Below are positions 1-12,269 of a DNA stretch of 64,000 nucleotides, piece by piece; position 1 is the first letter of the stretch; every line of letters starts with the position of its first letter. The position numbers and the translations under genes were made by a program. The notes under the pieces are model-generated. The model saw nothing but the letters and a program-made list of their open reading frames with translations, was not told the DNA's origin and did no database searches. Source of the DNA: Nageia nagi (taxonomy: Eukaryota > Pinophyta); assembly GCA_050084985.1 (NCBI GenBank), contig JBITNC010000001.1, positions 104,222,001-104,286,000 of the forward strand, read 5' to 3'.

Positions 1-3000
1 CATTATTTTTTAATACAATAATTTCATGGTATTGAACTATTTTTTATGAATCTTTTACAATTGTACAATGAAGGGTTTGCATTGATAAATATGAAAGGAG
101 AAATGCTTTAAAGAAATAGAAAATACTCAAACTAAGAAAATTATGTTTTAAAAAATCTATTTATTATAGCTTTTCTTTTGCTCACAAATTAAGTTTTCTT
201 AGTCAAAGTTTTGACAAAGTGAGTTATGATGCATTGAGATCTTAAGGAATATTAGATTATTAGGAATTTTTCACTTAAGTAAACTATCCCCAAATATAGA
301 TAAATTAAAAAGCCTAATTATCTTTAGAATCAACTTTCAATTAAACAAACTATCTACAAGTTCATCCATCCTATAAAGAGTCACTATTAGGATATAATAT
401 TCATAACTTTATAAGTTTAAATTTCAATTAAACTTTTATAAAAAAAATATAAGTATATTTTTTTCCCTATTATTTGCCATATGTTAATGTTATGATTTGC
501 CTTTTCAAATTTTAAAATATATTCAAAAATACCTATCAAAATTCTCAACCATTCATTTTAAAAATTTATTAATGGTATCTAAATGTAACAAATATCAAAA
601 ATTTTATCCTAATCAATCTTTGTTTTCTATATTAGTTAAAATATGTTATGATTATCTCAACCTTCATATCATTTATTTAGGCTAAGTCAAAGTTTTATTT
701 CCTATTTGTCAATGTGTTATAAATGAGATCATCACTGTAAAAGTTTATGATATCTATCTACAAGAATTGAATTGTTCATTGTATGATTTGAAGAAATTAG
801 GATTAGTTAAATCTCTTAGTAAGAAATTCGGGTTCTTGGTGATTGAAAAATGAACTAATTTAATACTAGATAATGATGCATTTGATAAGTTGAGATATAT
901 ATTCTATTAGAGTAAATTTCACACTAATCCATGTATCTTACTATCATCAAAATTTGAATATGAATCTATTTACATCTACTCCATTATTTAGTTCAAAATA
1001 TATCTATATTAGAGTTATATATGAATAAAAATAGCAAAAAGCTACAAATTTCAACAAAAAAACTACATATGTTAATAAAAAAATCCTATTTTTTACAATT
1101 TTTTCCTATCAAATTTGTGAAAAAAAGATATTTTAACCCAAAAAAGAGTAGTAGATGGGGTTGACTACTTACTATGACAACATAGAGAGAATTTGAAGGT
1201 AGCTGGTGGTGTGTTAGGGATCCTAAAACTATATTGGGATCCCAATATACGTTGGGTTACCAAGACTATATTGGGATCCTAATACATTTAAGGATTAGGG
1301 GCTCAAAATATCAGGATCCTAATTTTTTTCATATCAAGATCCCAATATTTTTAACCCTAAATTTTTATTCTACACTTCCTCTTGAAGTGGACTGATCTTC
1401 TTGCTTCCATCCTAGACCAAAACTCTATAAGGATTGTTAACATATCATGATTAATAAGAAGGTAGCATGCATATAATATCTAACATATGCCAACATGCAA
1501 AAGGAAAGTCAATTCATCAAAGGTCATATCATCATAGTAGCACATATAGTTTCATAACTTTAGCTCTAAGGATTGGTAATGAGAAGTTACATCTAACAAT
1601 AAAAGGTAAAAATAAAATATATGTGCAATGATACATTATTTTTATATTTTCCATTTTAATTTAAAGTTTTACATTCAATCTCTATAAAATAAATGATATA
1701 AGAAATCATAAGATATTAGCAATAAGAACTCTTTAACTCTAATATTATTTGTATAATGGGGTTAAAATATTCACATAATAAAATTAAACTTTTTTCATTA
1801 TTAAACTCAAGGTGGTAAGATATAAAACATTAGATCTATTGTAAAATCACTAAAAATTTCATGAAAGGAGGGTAAAAAAACTTTAAAAGATTGATTCTTA
1901 AAATATTTATAAAATTTTAAGCCTAAGGATATAAAAATTTGAATAAAAATGTAACAAAAGACATAAAAAAATTGAAATGATCTCAACCAAAATATAGAAC
2001 ATAAGATAAACAAATTATGAACAAATCACATGAGGTACATCCCTATTATTTTATAAAATAAATGCCCTATGACCAATTTGTTTGTTAATATTCATCATTA
2101 GGGTAGGAAAAACTAATAAAACACTCATAAAAGCCTATGTTTACATAAAAATTACTTAAAACTTAGCCTTAGGGAAAAGATAAAATCTTGCATGTTTAGT
2201 CACGAAACCTCTGCTCCAATAATGACAATGACAAAAATAAAATAAGTATCATTTTTTTGTAAAAAACTTTTAGGATACAAGATTCAAGATTCAATGTATT
2301 TTGTACACTTACCGAACATAAAGATATTACAAACTTGCAAACTTCCCACTTCAAACAAAATATGAAACCTATAATGTTTATACTATATTGAACATCCATG
2401 AAATAGATAGTATGTTCACTATAATGCCTAAGCTATAAAAGCAAAAATATTAGTATGTTGTACATAATTGGTAGGAAGGAAGTTACTAAGACACATACAA
2501 ACATAAATATCAAGTTGAATCAATATAAGTGTAAAAATATTAATCAAAATTCTAAGGTATGGCAATGTTAATGTTGCAATAGGGGGTATGTACTTAGGAA
2601 ATCCAAAGAGATTTTTTATTATCATTGATATTTATGTTTTTAATAAATATTTCAATCTATAAGCATATTCTTGATAATAAATATTAATGAATATAGGAAT
2701 ACAATGATGCAATGTGTTCTCTTGTATATTAGTTAAGCCATTATTTCTTAGGTTTTATGGCCATAAATTATCATCATCATCACCATTATTTTAATTATTT
2801 ATTAACTTCTAACTAAAAAGATTAGCATGACTACATGTTAGGGTGTAATAGAGCTACCCATAATTTCTTTTGATTCTAAAATATTTATATTTAATAAAAA
2901 TGTATTATCTTTTCCATTAAAAATGAAGTAATATTAGAATTGAAGATAGGAAGATGAAAATACATTGAAATTCCACTTCAACTTTGAAAATTTTATATAA

Positions 3001-4229
3001 GAAACAATTTGTAAGTTTAGATTTGATTATTTTTGTAGCATGTTATTATATAATATTATGTATAAAATGATGATGAAAAAATGATGCTTAGTTATAGTTT
3101 TTGTTGTTGTCTGCTATGATGTACCAAGTAATGTAGCTCAACTTCTATGTAGTTTAATTAAACAAAAATAACAAGAAACAAGTAATTAAAATTGAATCAC
3201 TAATTCAAAGGTATTATTTCACATGAAATTACATTAATATTGGTTTAGGAACTATATGTAATTTGATCAGCATATTATATAACTTAGTAGTAGTGTTTCT
3301 TATAAAATAATAGGATAAGATAAACATGATAGTGTTTCTTATGAAAGGAAATAATAAAGTTCTTCATAAATTGAGGTATCTGTGAAGTTGTACTTGTGAC
3401 CTAATATTTTCTATTTTCCAAAGTGATTTTTGAATTTATAATAAGTTCATTAGTATTGGATCCCAAATGAGTAAAGGTAACTTGTTGACATGCATATGCT
3501 TCAAAATAAATTAATTTTCAAGTTGAAATGATCTATCATATTTTCAATTTAAACTAATTTTGCTTCTAAAAATTGGAAAAAAGTTGAAAGAACTAAATTG
3601 TGGGATATAAGCATGAATTATATTCTTGTTAATACAATAGAATATATTTTTAAATAGGAACATAGCAAAAAATCTTCAATTCAAAAATAGTTTTAAACTT
3701 GATTATTGCATAAGATAAGTATTTTATTTTAGTTTTATTTAATTAAAGTTATATTTGATAAAATATTATGATTTATTTGCTCATATTTGTTAGTAGTGAT
3801 TAAACATATCTCTCTTGGTAGTGCTAATCATTTTATCATTATTGAAACACATGACCAACTCAACCAAAAATCGAGTGTGAGCACCCAGTATTATTATTAT
3901 TATTTATTATTATTTTGTGATATTCCAAGAAAAATCATATATATATATATAACCAAGTAAAATTCACTTCATAATTAGTGATAATGGAAGTAAGTACTAA
4001 AACAAATGAAAAGTTTGATTTAGAATATGAATCAATTAGAGAAGGTGAATATATTAATAAGATAATCTTAAAATCATTATAATAAAACATTCCTCTAATT
4101 CTTACATGATTACAAGATTTTGTAATATTCACAACAAATTAACCTTATAACCTAAAGAAATCCATAACCTCACCAATATATGATCATTAGAGAATGTCAA
4201 TGGATAATAAAATGGTTACATTAATAAAC
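1..4229. other. AT-rich stretch without recognisable gene
   Basis: Both strands are littered with stops, and the short open frames here (for example 497-685 plus, 1807-2013 minus) have low-complexity F/I/L/K/N/Y composition and no motif I recognise. There are short ATT runs near 3889-3915 and a short TA run near 3937-3950. The only structured part is the GGATCC cluster at 1218-1343, listed separately. It is probably decayed transposon sequence, but no ends can be drawn. Confidence 0.6.
1218..1343. repeat. Cluster of GGATCC-centred short repeats with an 18-bp palindrome
   Basis: Within about 125 bp the hexamer GGATCC occurs at 1218, 1237, 1274 and 1314, each in a context like TTGGGATCCYAATA, followed by a related AGATCCCAATA at 1337. 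One unit, 1231-1248, is a perfect 18-bp palindrome (ATATTGGGATCCCAATAT). The repeats are too short and irregular to be a satellite. I cannot assign a function. Confidence 0.6.
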
Positions 4230-5960
4230 AATGATACAAGGATCGTCTCTAAACTACCTCCACCATACAGATGTAATAAGGTGCAAATGGGTATTTTTAA
4301 ATAAACTAACATGAATGGAAGCATGAAAATGTATAAGGCTAGAATTGTAGCAAAGGGGGGTTTTCATATTGAAGACATTGACTATATGAAAGCTTTTGAT
4401 ACTATGAAAAAATCTAGTTTCAAAAGATTGGTCCCTAGTATTAAAATTGAAAAAGATATGAAAATAGATTATATCGACATAGGGATAAATTTTTTGAATT
4501 TTGATCTGATGAAGGATACTAACATAGATCAAGTAGATGTGTTGGAAAAGTGATCCTTAATTACCTATTAAAAAGGGATATTAAAAAAAAACTCACAATT
4601 ATTATAAGTGATTATATAACATGCCATTTTAAAAGTTTACACATGCATCCTCTTCTCCCAAGGATTATGAAATCATTTAATCATTATACATTAGATAATA
4701 AAATAATTTTTTTATGATAGTAGCATGGTGTAATGATTTAAATACAGTACCTTTGATTTTAATCCTATTATCATAATTGCTAGTTTATTATGGTTTGCCT
4801 TTTTCATATACATTAGTGTGCAAGTGTATTTTCTTTATTTTTCTCTAGTGCAAAACTCTTTTCTCCTTATTTTGGTAGTAAATGCATTTCTCATTATTAC
4901 CTCCTCCATGTTATGATTTATGTTAATAATGGTAGAATTTATGAAATTGGAACATCCAAATCTCTTTTCTTAAATTTGGTTCCTATGGTTGTGAATGCTC
5001 ATCTTATTAATAGTAAATGATATTTTCCTTCAACTCTGATCATGTGATTGGTTTTTATTTTATCATCATTATTTTTAGCACTTGGTTTATGAATTGACAA
5101 AGGTTATATATTTAACTATGTCACATCAAATCATGTGTCATGGTGTACTCAAGTATGAATAAAATATTAATATAATGTGTACATGATATTGTTATACTAG
5201 TGAATGAGAAGCAAAATATAATAGAGTTAAAGAAGCTCTTGTCATATAATTATCATGCTGAGGAGTGTTTGTCCCATTCACTATATTCAAGGAATTAAGA
5301 TTGTAAGGGAGAATAAGAATAAAATGCTCTAGTTTTCTCAAGCCAAATATATTGAGTTAGTTTTGAAAAGCTTCAATATGGATGGATGTAAGGTTGTTAT
5401 TACACCTACAATCATTGCTTATAAACTTAATATCGAATAATATGCCCACCATAATGAAGAAATGAATGAAATTAGGAAATTTCCTTATGCTAATGTTGTT
5501 GAAAGAGGACATATCTCATGGTATGCACTCATTTAGGCTTAGGGAATCAATTGTAACTAATTTAGAATAAATACACTAATTTACATTAAATGTAACTAGG
5601 TGTAAGCTCTTAATTACTCATGTTGCTACATATAGGAATCATAATATGTAGTATCCTTAAGACAAATGAAGAAAATAATTGAATAATGAGATTCCTTATT
5701 CTAATGCACATGGAGACTTGTTGTACAACATGACTAAATTTTGTGCAATCAATAAGATCTTTGAGCATATTGATGGTTAATCAAAAACAGGTGTATTCAA
5801 TTGTAATAAAATATGTTCTGCATTATTTCAAAGGAAGTAAATAATTTACAATCTTATGAGGAGGAACAACCTCACATAGAGCTTAAAATATGTAAAATGT
5901 ATTATCATAATGAAAGTATTATTTGCATTAAAATGTATTATCACATTAAAAAAAATGTCC
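4230..5960 (+). pseudogene. Degenerate Ty1/copia reverse transcriptase-RNase H fragment
   Basis: This is the relic of a copia polyprotein. At about 4255-4400 a broken frame gives the RT N-terminal pattern (MYKARIVAKGG, then a form of the usual GIDY...F...K block), and about 4440-4550 matches the block that normally ends in DVKTAFLNGDL. Around 5190 comes a DIVILVNEKQ version of the YVDD-containing region. About 5290-5420 carries the conserved stretch ending in KYIELVLKSFNMDGCK, and 5460-5540 the KFPYANVVERG block. Near 5880-5950 a MYYHNESIICIK-like stretch recalls the RNase H CDNxSA motif. Frames shift and stops are frequent, so it is long dead. No LTRs were found around it. Confidence 0.75.
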
Positions 5961-6677
5961 AATATATATAAAAACAATGCAAAAGGATTTGTAAAAAACT
6001 TTAGAACATTATTATAAAAAATGTTAAAACCATATCAATGGTTCTAATTGGTTAAACAATCCACTATGCCAGCCAAGCACATACAGAAATAGGGTAGAAG
6101 ATTTAAGATGCATAGAATGCTTTTTCATTGTGAAAGCAAAAGATTCTTCTCATCCTTACTAGAAATCCTCTATCAACATGTGATGTTTTAATCATAGATT
6201 TTACAACAGGTAGAATATATCTATCTTGTGAGTTGTAATAAGATAAAATAATATGAACTATTCTACATCTCTAAGATAATATTTTTTAAGTATTGAACTA
6301 TTTTACACTGTTAAATCTATTTTTGTGTTGTCATAAGACATTTAACTTGAACATCTAGACCTTCCTTCTAAGATGCTTTCCAACTAAAATTCCGCGGCCA
6401 TTGCACTCAGCCTATATTAAAATAAAGAAGGAAAATGCCAAAAGACTTAAATCAATGGTCACTTGAATTATTTCTCTACTCTCCCCGGGGCATATGCAGT
6501 GATTAATCCCAATTGGTAGATACCGTCTTGAGTTCCACATCTACAATAAACGAGACTTATTAGAAAACAATAACATCTTGGAGAAGTCTTGAGATGAAGT
6601 GCCATAACTTTCTGTGTGCATAAGATTCGTTGGTGAAGTACTACATTGGAATACCAGCCCGCAGTTAGTATATTCGA
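5961..6677. other. Flank and probable 3' region of the exostosin copy
   Basis: No gene is visible. Composition changes from AT-rich to GC-richer at about 6380, so 6380-6677 probably belongs to the same gene-derived block as the minus-strand exostosin copy that ends at 6678. It would be its 3' untranslated or downstream sequence. This is an inference from base composition alone. Confidence 0.35.
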
Positions 6678-8049
6678 CTAATTTCCACCCGTCTTTGTAA
6701 AAATGGAGAAAAATCCCATCATTCTAGCTTCCAAAGATGTCACGGCGCTCTTACACAATGTTACATCATCTTTGAGAAATTCCTCGTAGACTTTCAAAGA
6801 ATATTTCTGCCTTTCCTCTACCTCTTCCTTGCTTATCCTTCTCAGAATGGGAACAATTCTGTGCATCTGATTTGTGGGAAATTGCAGAATACATCGATGC
6901 AATTTGGGTGAATGCCAGCAGGTGCGAGCCCAAAAGTAGAGTTCATTAGATCTACATAATCCTGCCTATCATAGATGGCTTCGTCCTCAGAGCAGTTGGC
7001 CCCCAGTTTGGGTTCCTTCTTCCTCAACAAGTCATTGATAAAATGTCTGCAAGAAACCGCAATAATGATATCTTTGCCGTTGTGCATATTTCTGAAGGAG
7101 TCATGGCTTCTCAAAAGTCCTTCACCGTCATGTCCTAAGTACCTCAGCCCCCTAAAGGTAAGAAAATATTTTCTGTCGAAAGGCTTGATTTGCTGAAACT
7201 GTGTGGGCCGAATTTTGGGTGGAAGGGTAATGCTGATATCAAAGCCTGGACTTTAGATTGTTTCGTGCATGTTTGTGATGAGAGAAGAAGCCATGCCAAT
7301 GCTCTCCACGGGCACCCCTGTCAGTGCCCACTTATCGTGAAAGGAGATTAAAACATGGTTTAATCCACCATTCCAGAAAGGAAGCGTGCTGGGAGGCGCT
7401 GGTGGTGGATTGTGATATGGATCCAGGAGGTCCATATACACGAAAAACAAGCAGGCATTGTTGGGATCCTTGGCGAAGCATTTTGTTGAGTTTAGCCATT
7501 GAAAGTACCTGAAAGCACACAATCTTGCAATCAAATTTATCTTGTATGGAAATCACGACAGTGAGCTCGAAATCGAAAACAACTTTACCAGGTGTGCCGA
7601 TGCGGTAGATCATAGACGAATATCTTGATGACATCCATGTTATCACATCGTGAGTAATTGAAGCATACATCCATCGAACACCGCAGAAACAACGCTGGAT
7701 AATGCCAGACCGTATTTTCTGCGTACCATGGGCCTTCTTTCTCAATTTGGCATGGCTTCTGTATCACATTTTCCTTCAGAAGTTGTGGTGATGTATTGTT
7801 AGAGGTGGCAGAGGCATACGGATATTGAGATAGACATACAGTGCAACTGCACGCCTTCGCATTCTCAATTGGGAAGCTCCCATTGAGTGATATACGATTT
7901 TTCTGAATGGTGACCAAGTGCTGGAAATAGCTGAATGCAAACTCACGCGTCTCCCTGAGAATAAACACGGACAAACTCAAAATGCAGTGAACCACAAATA
8001 AGACTGTGATGGAGGCAACAAGAGAACATTTTCGACCTGAACTCTTCAT
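6678..8049 (-). pseudogene. EXT1-type exostosin family glycosyltransferase (GT47), disrupted copy
   Basis: Family members are Golgi type II membrane glycosyltransferases acting on cell-wall or proteoglycan sugars. Exon 1 runs 8049-7589: a start codon, a hydrophobic anchor at residues about 11-31, a cysteine-rich CSMDVCFNYSRC segment, then IFVYDLP. Exon 1 ends at a GTAAAG donor (7588). The 80-bp intron ends in TTTCAG at 7509, and phase 2 joins cleanly into WYFQWLNSTKCF. Exon 2 continues DPNNACLFFVYMDLLD, LPFWNGGLNHVL, then PGFDISITLPP, RKYFLTFRG, HNGKDIIIAVSC and DLMNSTFGLAPAG, all typical EXT blocks. Two defects are visible. An in-frame TAA at 7255-7253 sits just before PGFDIS. After LAPAG the usual RF.E.L.AG.IPV block is missing, and the C-terminal part (HRIVPILRRISKEEVEE, ending 6678) is in another frame. 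The kept intron argues for a DNA-level duplicate, not a retrocopy. A sequencing error at the TAA cannot be excluded. Confidence 0.85.
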
Positions 8050-9390
8050 ACTGACTGTGTCTTTGGAGCCGTTGCAGCCACGGGCATCTTCGTCAAACGC
8101 TGAGGTGTAATAGAAGATTGTAATCTTCTCTCTCTTTCGCAGGACAGCAGAAATGCCTAACGATGTATGCTTTCAAGAACATCATAGTTGTGGTATAGCT
8201 AAAGACAACAACTCATGCAACTCGTGAGCAGAAACTTAATGTATACCTCGTTGTTTGAGGGGACGAGGCAGTAGAAACTTTATGTACATCATACAGTCAT
8301 TGGAGGATGTTGTAGTTTATAGTTTAAATCTATTTTGTATCACTATAGCAAGGAATCAATTAGTGTATTCTCTTGGTGGTTTTCTCCTTCTCTCTAGCTC
8401 TCTTTATATATATATATATATTCATCATACTATTTTTGTATAGCTGTAAAAGTTTCATACCATTCAAAAAAATCATCATAGAATTAATGAGAATTATCAC
8501 AATGATATGGAGTATAATATTATAATTTTGTTCATTATTATTACATAAGTTAAATTGTTGTAAATGTATTTTAATCATCACACTTTTAATTTTAATTTTT
8601 TTAAGAAGAATTTGGTTTTTATCTATTCATTAAGAATTATACATATTATTTTTAAAACAAATGAATTCAAATTAACAATTTTTTTATCATAATGATTTTA
8701 TCTCTTAATTAAATTCTTGCATTCATTACACAAATATTTTTTTAAAGGAAACAAGTATTTAATGAAATGGAGAAACAAAATCAAACTTCTTCCATATAAA
8801 CCCAAGAAATAATAGTAAATTCTAACTAAATTATCTAATCATTATTAGATGTTGTCAAGCTTGTTATAGTAACCCCAAAAACTATTGGAATATTTTCATA
8901 AATGGTTGCATATTTCTATTGTTACAAATCACCATAAAATTTTTGAATATTATCCAAAATGGTAGTACATTTCTAACAAAAATGATCACACCTCCTAAAA
9001 CTATTATATCAATGTCTTTTCTCATAAATATGATCTATCCTTATCTCATAACAATGGTAGGAAGAAATAAGTTATCTAAGCATAGGACTTCAAAAATTCC
9101 TTATAATCTTAATAATTATATATTTACTACTTCAAAATATCATGCACCTTATTTATTGATAATCAATCATCATTAGATAAACATTTTCACTAAATCCAAT
9201 TTTCTCTTAGATGATTTAACAATTGATATTCTAATTCTACTAATACAAATGCATTTGTACAATGATTTTTTTTTTTGAAGCAAACATTGTAAAAGGAGAA
9301 CTTTTCTATGTTTAACATGTCCAATAAGGAGTTTGAGAGGTTTTGTAAATGAAGATCTAGGTTCATGGACTCGTATAAAGCCCAATCTAT
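8050..9390. other. Upstream flank of the exostosin copy, then AT-rich sequence without a gene
   Basis: GC-richer sequence continues to about 8270 and is likely 5' flank or untranslated leader of the minus-strand exostosin copy. A (TA)8 run at 8405-8420 reads TATATAAAG on the minus strand, about 350 bp upstream of the ATG. It could serve as a TATA element but may be only a microsatellite. From 8440 to 9390 I see no gene. The open frame at 8919-9176 is low complexity with two loosely similar 55-bp segments (about 8875-8985). Confidence 0.45.
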
Positions 9391-9893
9391 TGTGAGAATT
9401 AGCACTACTCTAATTCCCAAGGTCCAAGACTATAGAAAGCTCAATCACATTCAACATGCAACATCTATAAGCTACCAACACATTCATACAATATGACACC
9501 AATATAATATGGTTCCTCCCTCCTTGGGAGTTCATCCACAACTAGTTCTCTATTCTCAATCTATGCCTCTCTTACAACTATTCTCTTGCTCTCTCCTATA
9601 CAACCTAGTAGAGTAATCTTACTCCAAAACTTAGATGTGTTTACAAGAGGAGAGGCCCACTATTTATAGCTTGAGAGCACCTCCCTAACCTCCCTTTAAC
9701 CCAAGGGTAAGGTTAGGGTTACAATAAATGTGTGACCTAACTTTAACCTACCAACTAACCCCATGGTTATGTCAAAGTCCACACATAATAAAGAATTCAA
9801 TTAATCCCTTAAGGTATCTACATATCCTTTAAGTGATTAATTGAACTTACAAGGAGTTTAGATATTCACAATATTTCATTCACAATTCTAACA
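9391..9893 (-). repeat. 3' LTR of the 9.4-12.3 kb copia element
   Basis: It is 503 bp, the same length as its partner at 11767-12269. On the minus strand it starts TGTTAGAATT and ends AATTCTCACA. The sequence read on the minus strand includes CTATAAATAGTGGGCC, a good TATA-box context for an LTR promoter (plus strand near 9658-9672). Confidence 0.93.
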
Positions 9894-10376
9894 CTCCCCC
9901 TTAATGCAATATTGGGATAGAGTGTAGAAGAAAGAAGAGAGAGAGTAAGAGAGAGTTCTCCTCCATAGAGATACAAGTGGAGATGAGAACATTTACATAT
10001 TTGAGAATGTTTTTGAGAACTAGTATGAGACTCACTACATTACCATTTGACAAAATGGTTTACAATATAATCATTAACCACAACTGGTTTCACTGTACAT
10101 AGTAGTCGATCAACTTTAAGCTGACATGTGAGTCTCCATGAGCTTGCTTTCACAAGGTGAGTAACCTGTATTTCTGAAGAAGATCCTGCATGCTATAAGC
10201 AACTCATGAACAAAATCAATTAGATGCATCATATATTCAAATAAAAGAATCAAATAATGCTATCTTATAAATAACTGATTAATGGTGCACTATAAGTCAT
10301 CATGGAGATGCCAAGCCATCACTCATAGTCACCTGTTTTATATAGACATGTGTTGATTATTAATAGAGCATAAAAA

Positions 10377-10890
10377 TTGTACAACGAGTTTCTCACACAA
10401 AGCAAACTCACAACAGAGGTATAGAATGTACAACAAGTTCATCACGCAGAGTGAACTTACCACGGAGGCATATTAATTATATGCTCAAAAATTGTATAAT
10501 GAGTTTCTCACATAGAGCAAACTCACCACAGAGGTATAGAGCATAAAAATTATACAACAAGTTTCTCACTCAGAGCAAACTCACCACGGAGGTATAGAAT
10601 GTACAATAAGTTCGTCATGCAGAGCGAACTTACCACAGAGGTATATTAATTATATGCTCAAAAATTGTACAACAAGTTTCTCATGCAGAGCAAAATCACC
10701 ACGGAGGTATAAATATGTACAACAAGTTTGTCACACAGAGCAAACTTACCACGGAGGTATAAATATGTACAACAAGTTTGTCACACAGAGCAAACTTACC
10801 ATGAAGGTATAAAATAATCAACACTCTATAACAACAATTGTACAACAAGTTTATCACATAGAGCAAACTTACCATAGAGGTCTAGAATGT
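10377..10890. repeat. Nine-copy imperfect tandem array inside the copia element
   Basis: A core of about 48 bp, plus-strand consensus GTACAACAAGTTTSTCACRC then AGAGCAAACTYACCACGGAGGTATA, recurs starting near 10377, 10428, 10490, 10550, 10599, 10667, 10716, 10766 and 10837. Some units are separated by a 12-15 bp AT-rich spacer (ATTATATGCTCAAAAATT), giving a two-level periodicity. Read on the sense (minus) strand, many units contain GTGGTAAGTTTGC or GTGGTGAGTTTGC, which resemble 5' splice sites. The array lies between the end of pol and the polypurine tract. Confidence 0.88.
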
Positions 10891-10949
10891 ACAATCAAAA
10901 AAGGCCTCTTAGAGGTGAAGTTGTCATTATTAACAAAGGTTCAAACTTC

Positions 10950-11750
10950 ACTCCCCCTTGAGGGCAACTTCACCAACCCGAGAGAATCCCTAAGCTTGCT
11001 GAACTGAGCTTCAGGAAGGGGCTTGGTGAATAGATCAGCAAAGTTTTCAGTAGATGGACAATACTCTAAGTGTATGATGTCATCTAGAACCTTCTCCTTG
11101 ATAAAATGGGCTTAGATTTCCACATGTTTAGTTCTCTGATTGAACACAAGATTCTTAGCCAAAGAGATAGCCGATTGATTATCTGAAGAAATAAGAGATG
11201 GGCCATTTTGCTTATACCCAATTTTGTTCAGAAGATGCCTCAGCCAAATAGCTTCTTGGGCGACAACAAACATGGCTCGATATTCAGCTTCGGTGGTAGA
11301 AAGAGTCACAGTAGGTTTCTTCTTGGAAGCCCAAGAGATAGCACTTGGACCAATGCTGAACACATATGTAGAGGTTGATTTTCTATCATCTCTATCTCCC
11401 CCATAATCAGAATCTAAGAACCCTGAGAGAATAATTGAGGGCACTTTGGAATACTTAAGAGCAAGATCCTTTGTCCCTACCACATACCTCAAGATTTGCT
11501 TCACAACATTGAGGTGTTCAATATATGGTTTTTGCATGAATCATGCCATCAGATTCACTGCAAAGGTAATATCAGGACAAGAGATAGTCAGATATAGAAG
11601 ACTACCGATTAATTGCCTATAAGTTGTAGCATCAGCCAACTAAGAATCTGAGCTCAGTGATACAATGATTCCATGAGAAACAGGTATTGCAGTATATCTA
11701 CACTCCTCCATTCCAAACTTTTACAAGATGTCTGATATATACTTAGATAT
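10950..11750 (-). pseudogene. Copia pol C-terminus: RT tail plus RNase H
   Basis: Read on the minus strand from 11750, the frame gives the RT tail (MEECRYTAIPVS, then YRQLIGSLLYLTISCPDITF), a TGA stop in the usual NLMARFM block near 11545, and then a 141-residue open stretch (11537-11112) with RNase H. The blocks GFLDSDYGGDRDDRKST, LSTTEAEYRAM, SSDNQSAISLAKN and QRTKHVEI keep the catalytic D, E and D and the following H. A TAA stop at about 11112-11110 takes the place of a glutamine codon. The frame then continues AHFIKEKV and, near 10965-11035, a FADLFTKPL block. Two nonsense changes in an otherwise well-kept domain suit an element whose protein is no longer selected. Confidence 0.9.
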
Positions 11751-11753
11751 ATA

Positions 11754-11764
11754 CTCTGATACCA
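11754..11764 (-). other. Primer-binding site of the 9.4-12.3 kb copia element
   Basis: The minus strand reads TGGTATCAGAG two bases inside the 5' LTR end. This is the usual copia site complementary to the 3' end of initiator tRNA-Met. The next base is T where many elements have C. Confidence 0.9.
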
Positions 11765-11766
11765 AT

Positions 11767-12269
11767 TGTGAGAATTAGCACTACTCTAATTCCCAAGGTT
11801 CAAGACTATAAAAAGCTCAATCACATTCAACATGCAACATCTACAAGCTACCTACACATTCACACAATATGACACCAATATAATGTGGTTCTTCCCTCCT
11901 TGGGAGTACATTCACAACTAGTTCTCTATTCTCAATCTATACCTCTCTTACAACTATTCTCTTGCTCTCTTCTACACAACCTAGTAGAGTAATCTTACTC
12001 CAAAACTTAGATGTGTTTACAAGAGGAGAGGCCCTCTATTTATAGCTTGAGAGCACCTCCCTAACCTCCCTTTAACCCAAGGGTAAGGTTAGGGTTACAA
12101 TAAATGTGTGACCTGACTTTAACCTACCAACTAACCCCATGGTTAGGTCAAAGTCCACACATAATAAATAATTCAATTAATTCCTTAAGGTATCTACATA
12201 TCCTTTAAGTGATTAATTGAACTTACAAGGAGTTTAGATATTCACAATATTTTATTACAAATTCTAACA
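11767..12269 (-). repeat. 5' LTR of the 9.4-12.3 kb copia element
   Basis: It is 503 bp and is followed on its right by TCTAT (12270-12274), matching the base block left of 9391. It carries the same TATA context as its partner. Differences between the LTRs are mostly transitions scattered along the length, with a small cluster near the right end. Confidence 0.93.

Larger units (their letters stand above)
9391..12269 (-). mobile_element. Ty1/copia LTR retrotransposon, internally deleted, with intact ends
   Basis: Two 503-bp LTRs (9391-9893 and 11767-12269) begin TGTGAGAATT and end AATTCTAACA on the plus strand. The flanks carry a perfect 5-bp target-site duplication, TCTAT, at 9386-9390 and 12270-12274. 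On the minus strand the order is 5' LTR, two-base spacer, primer-binding site TGGTATCAGAG (11764-11754, complementary to initiator tRNA-Met), pol remnant, tandem repeat array, polypurine tract AAGGGGGAG (just right of 9893) and 3' LTR. The internal part is only about 1.87 kb, against 4-5 kb in autonomous copia elements: gag, protease, integrase and most of RT are gone, and the remaining pol starts within about 30 bp of the primer-binding site. The LTRs differ at roughly 20 positions (about 4 percent by eye), so it is a middle-aged insertion. Confidence 0.93.

Noticed and set aside
7324-7512. Plus-strand open frame across the exostosin copy
   Set aside because: It is antisense to exon 2, whose minus-strand frame carries clear EXT blocks.
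10377-10890. CRISPR-like array because of regular short repeats
   Set aside because: Units are degenerate and contiguous without unique spacers, lie inside a retrotransposon with TSD, and the window is eukaryotic.
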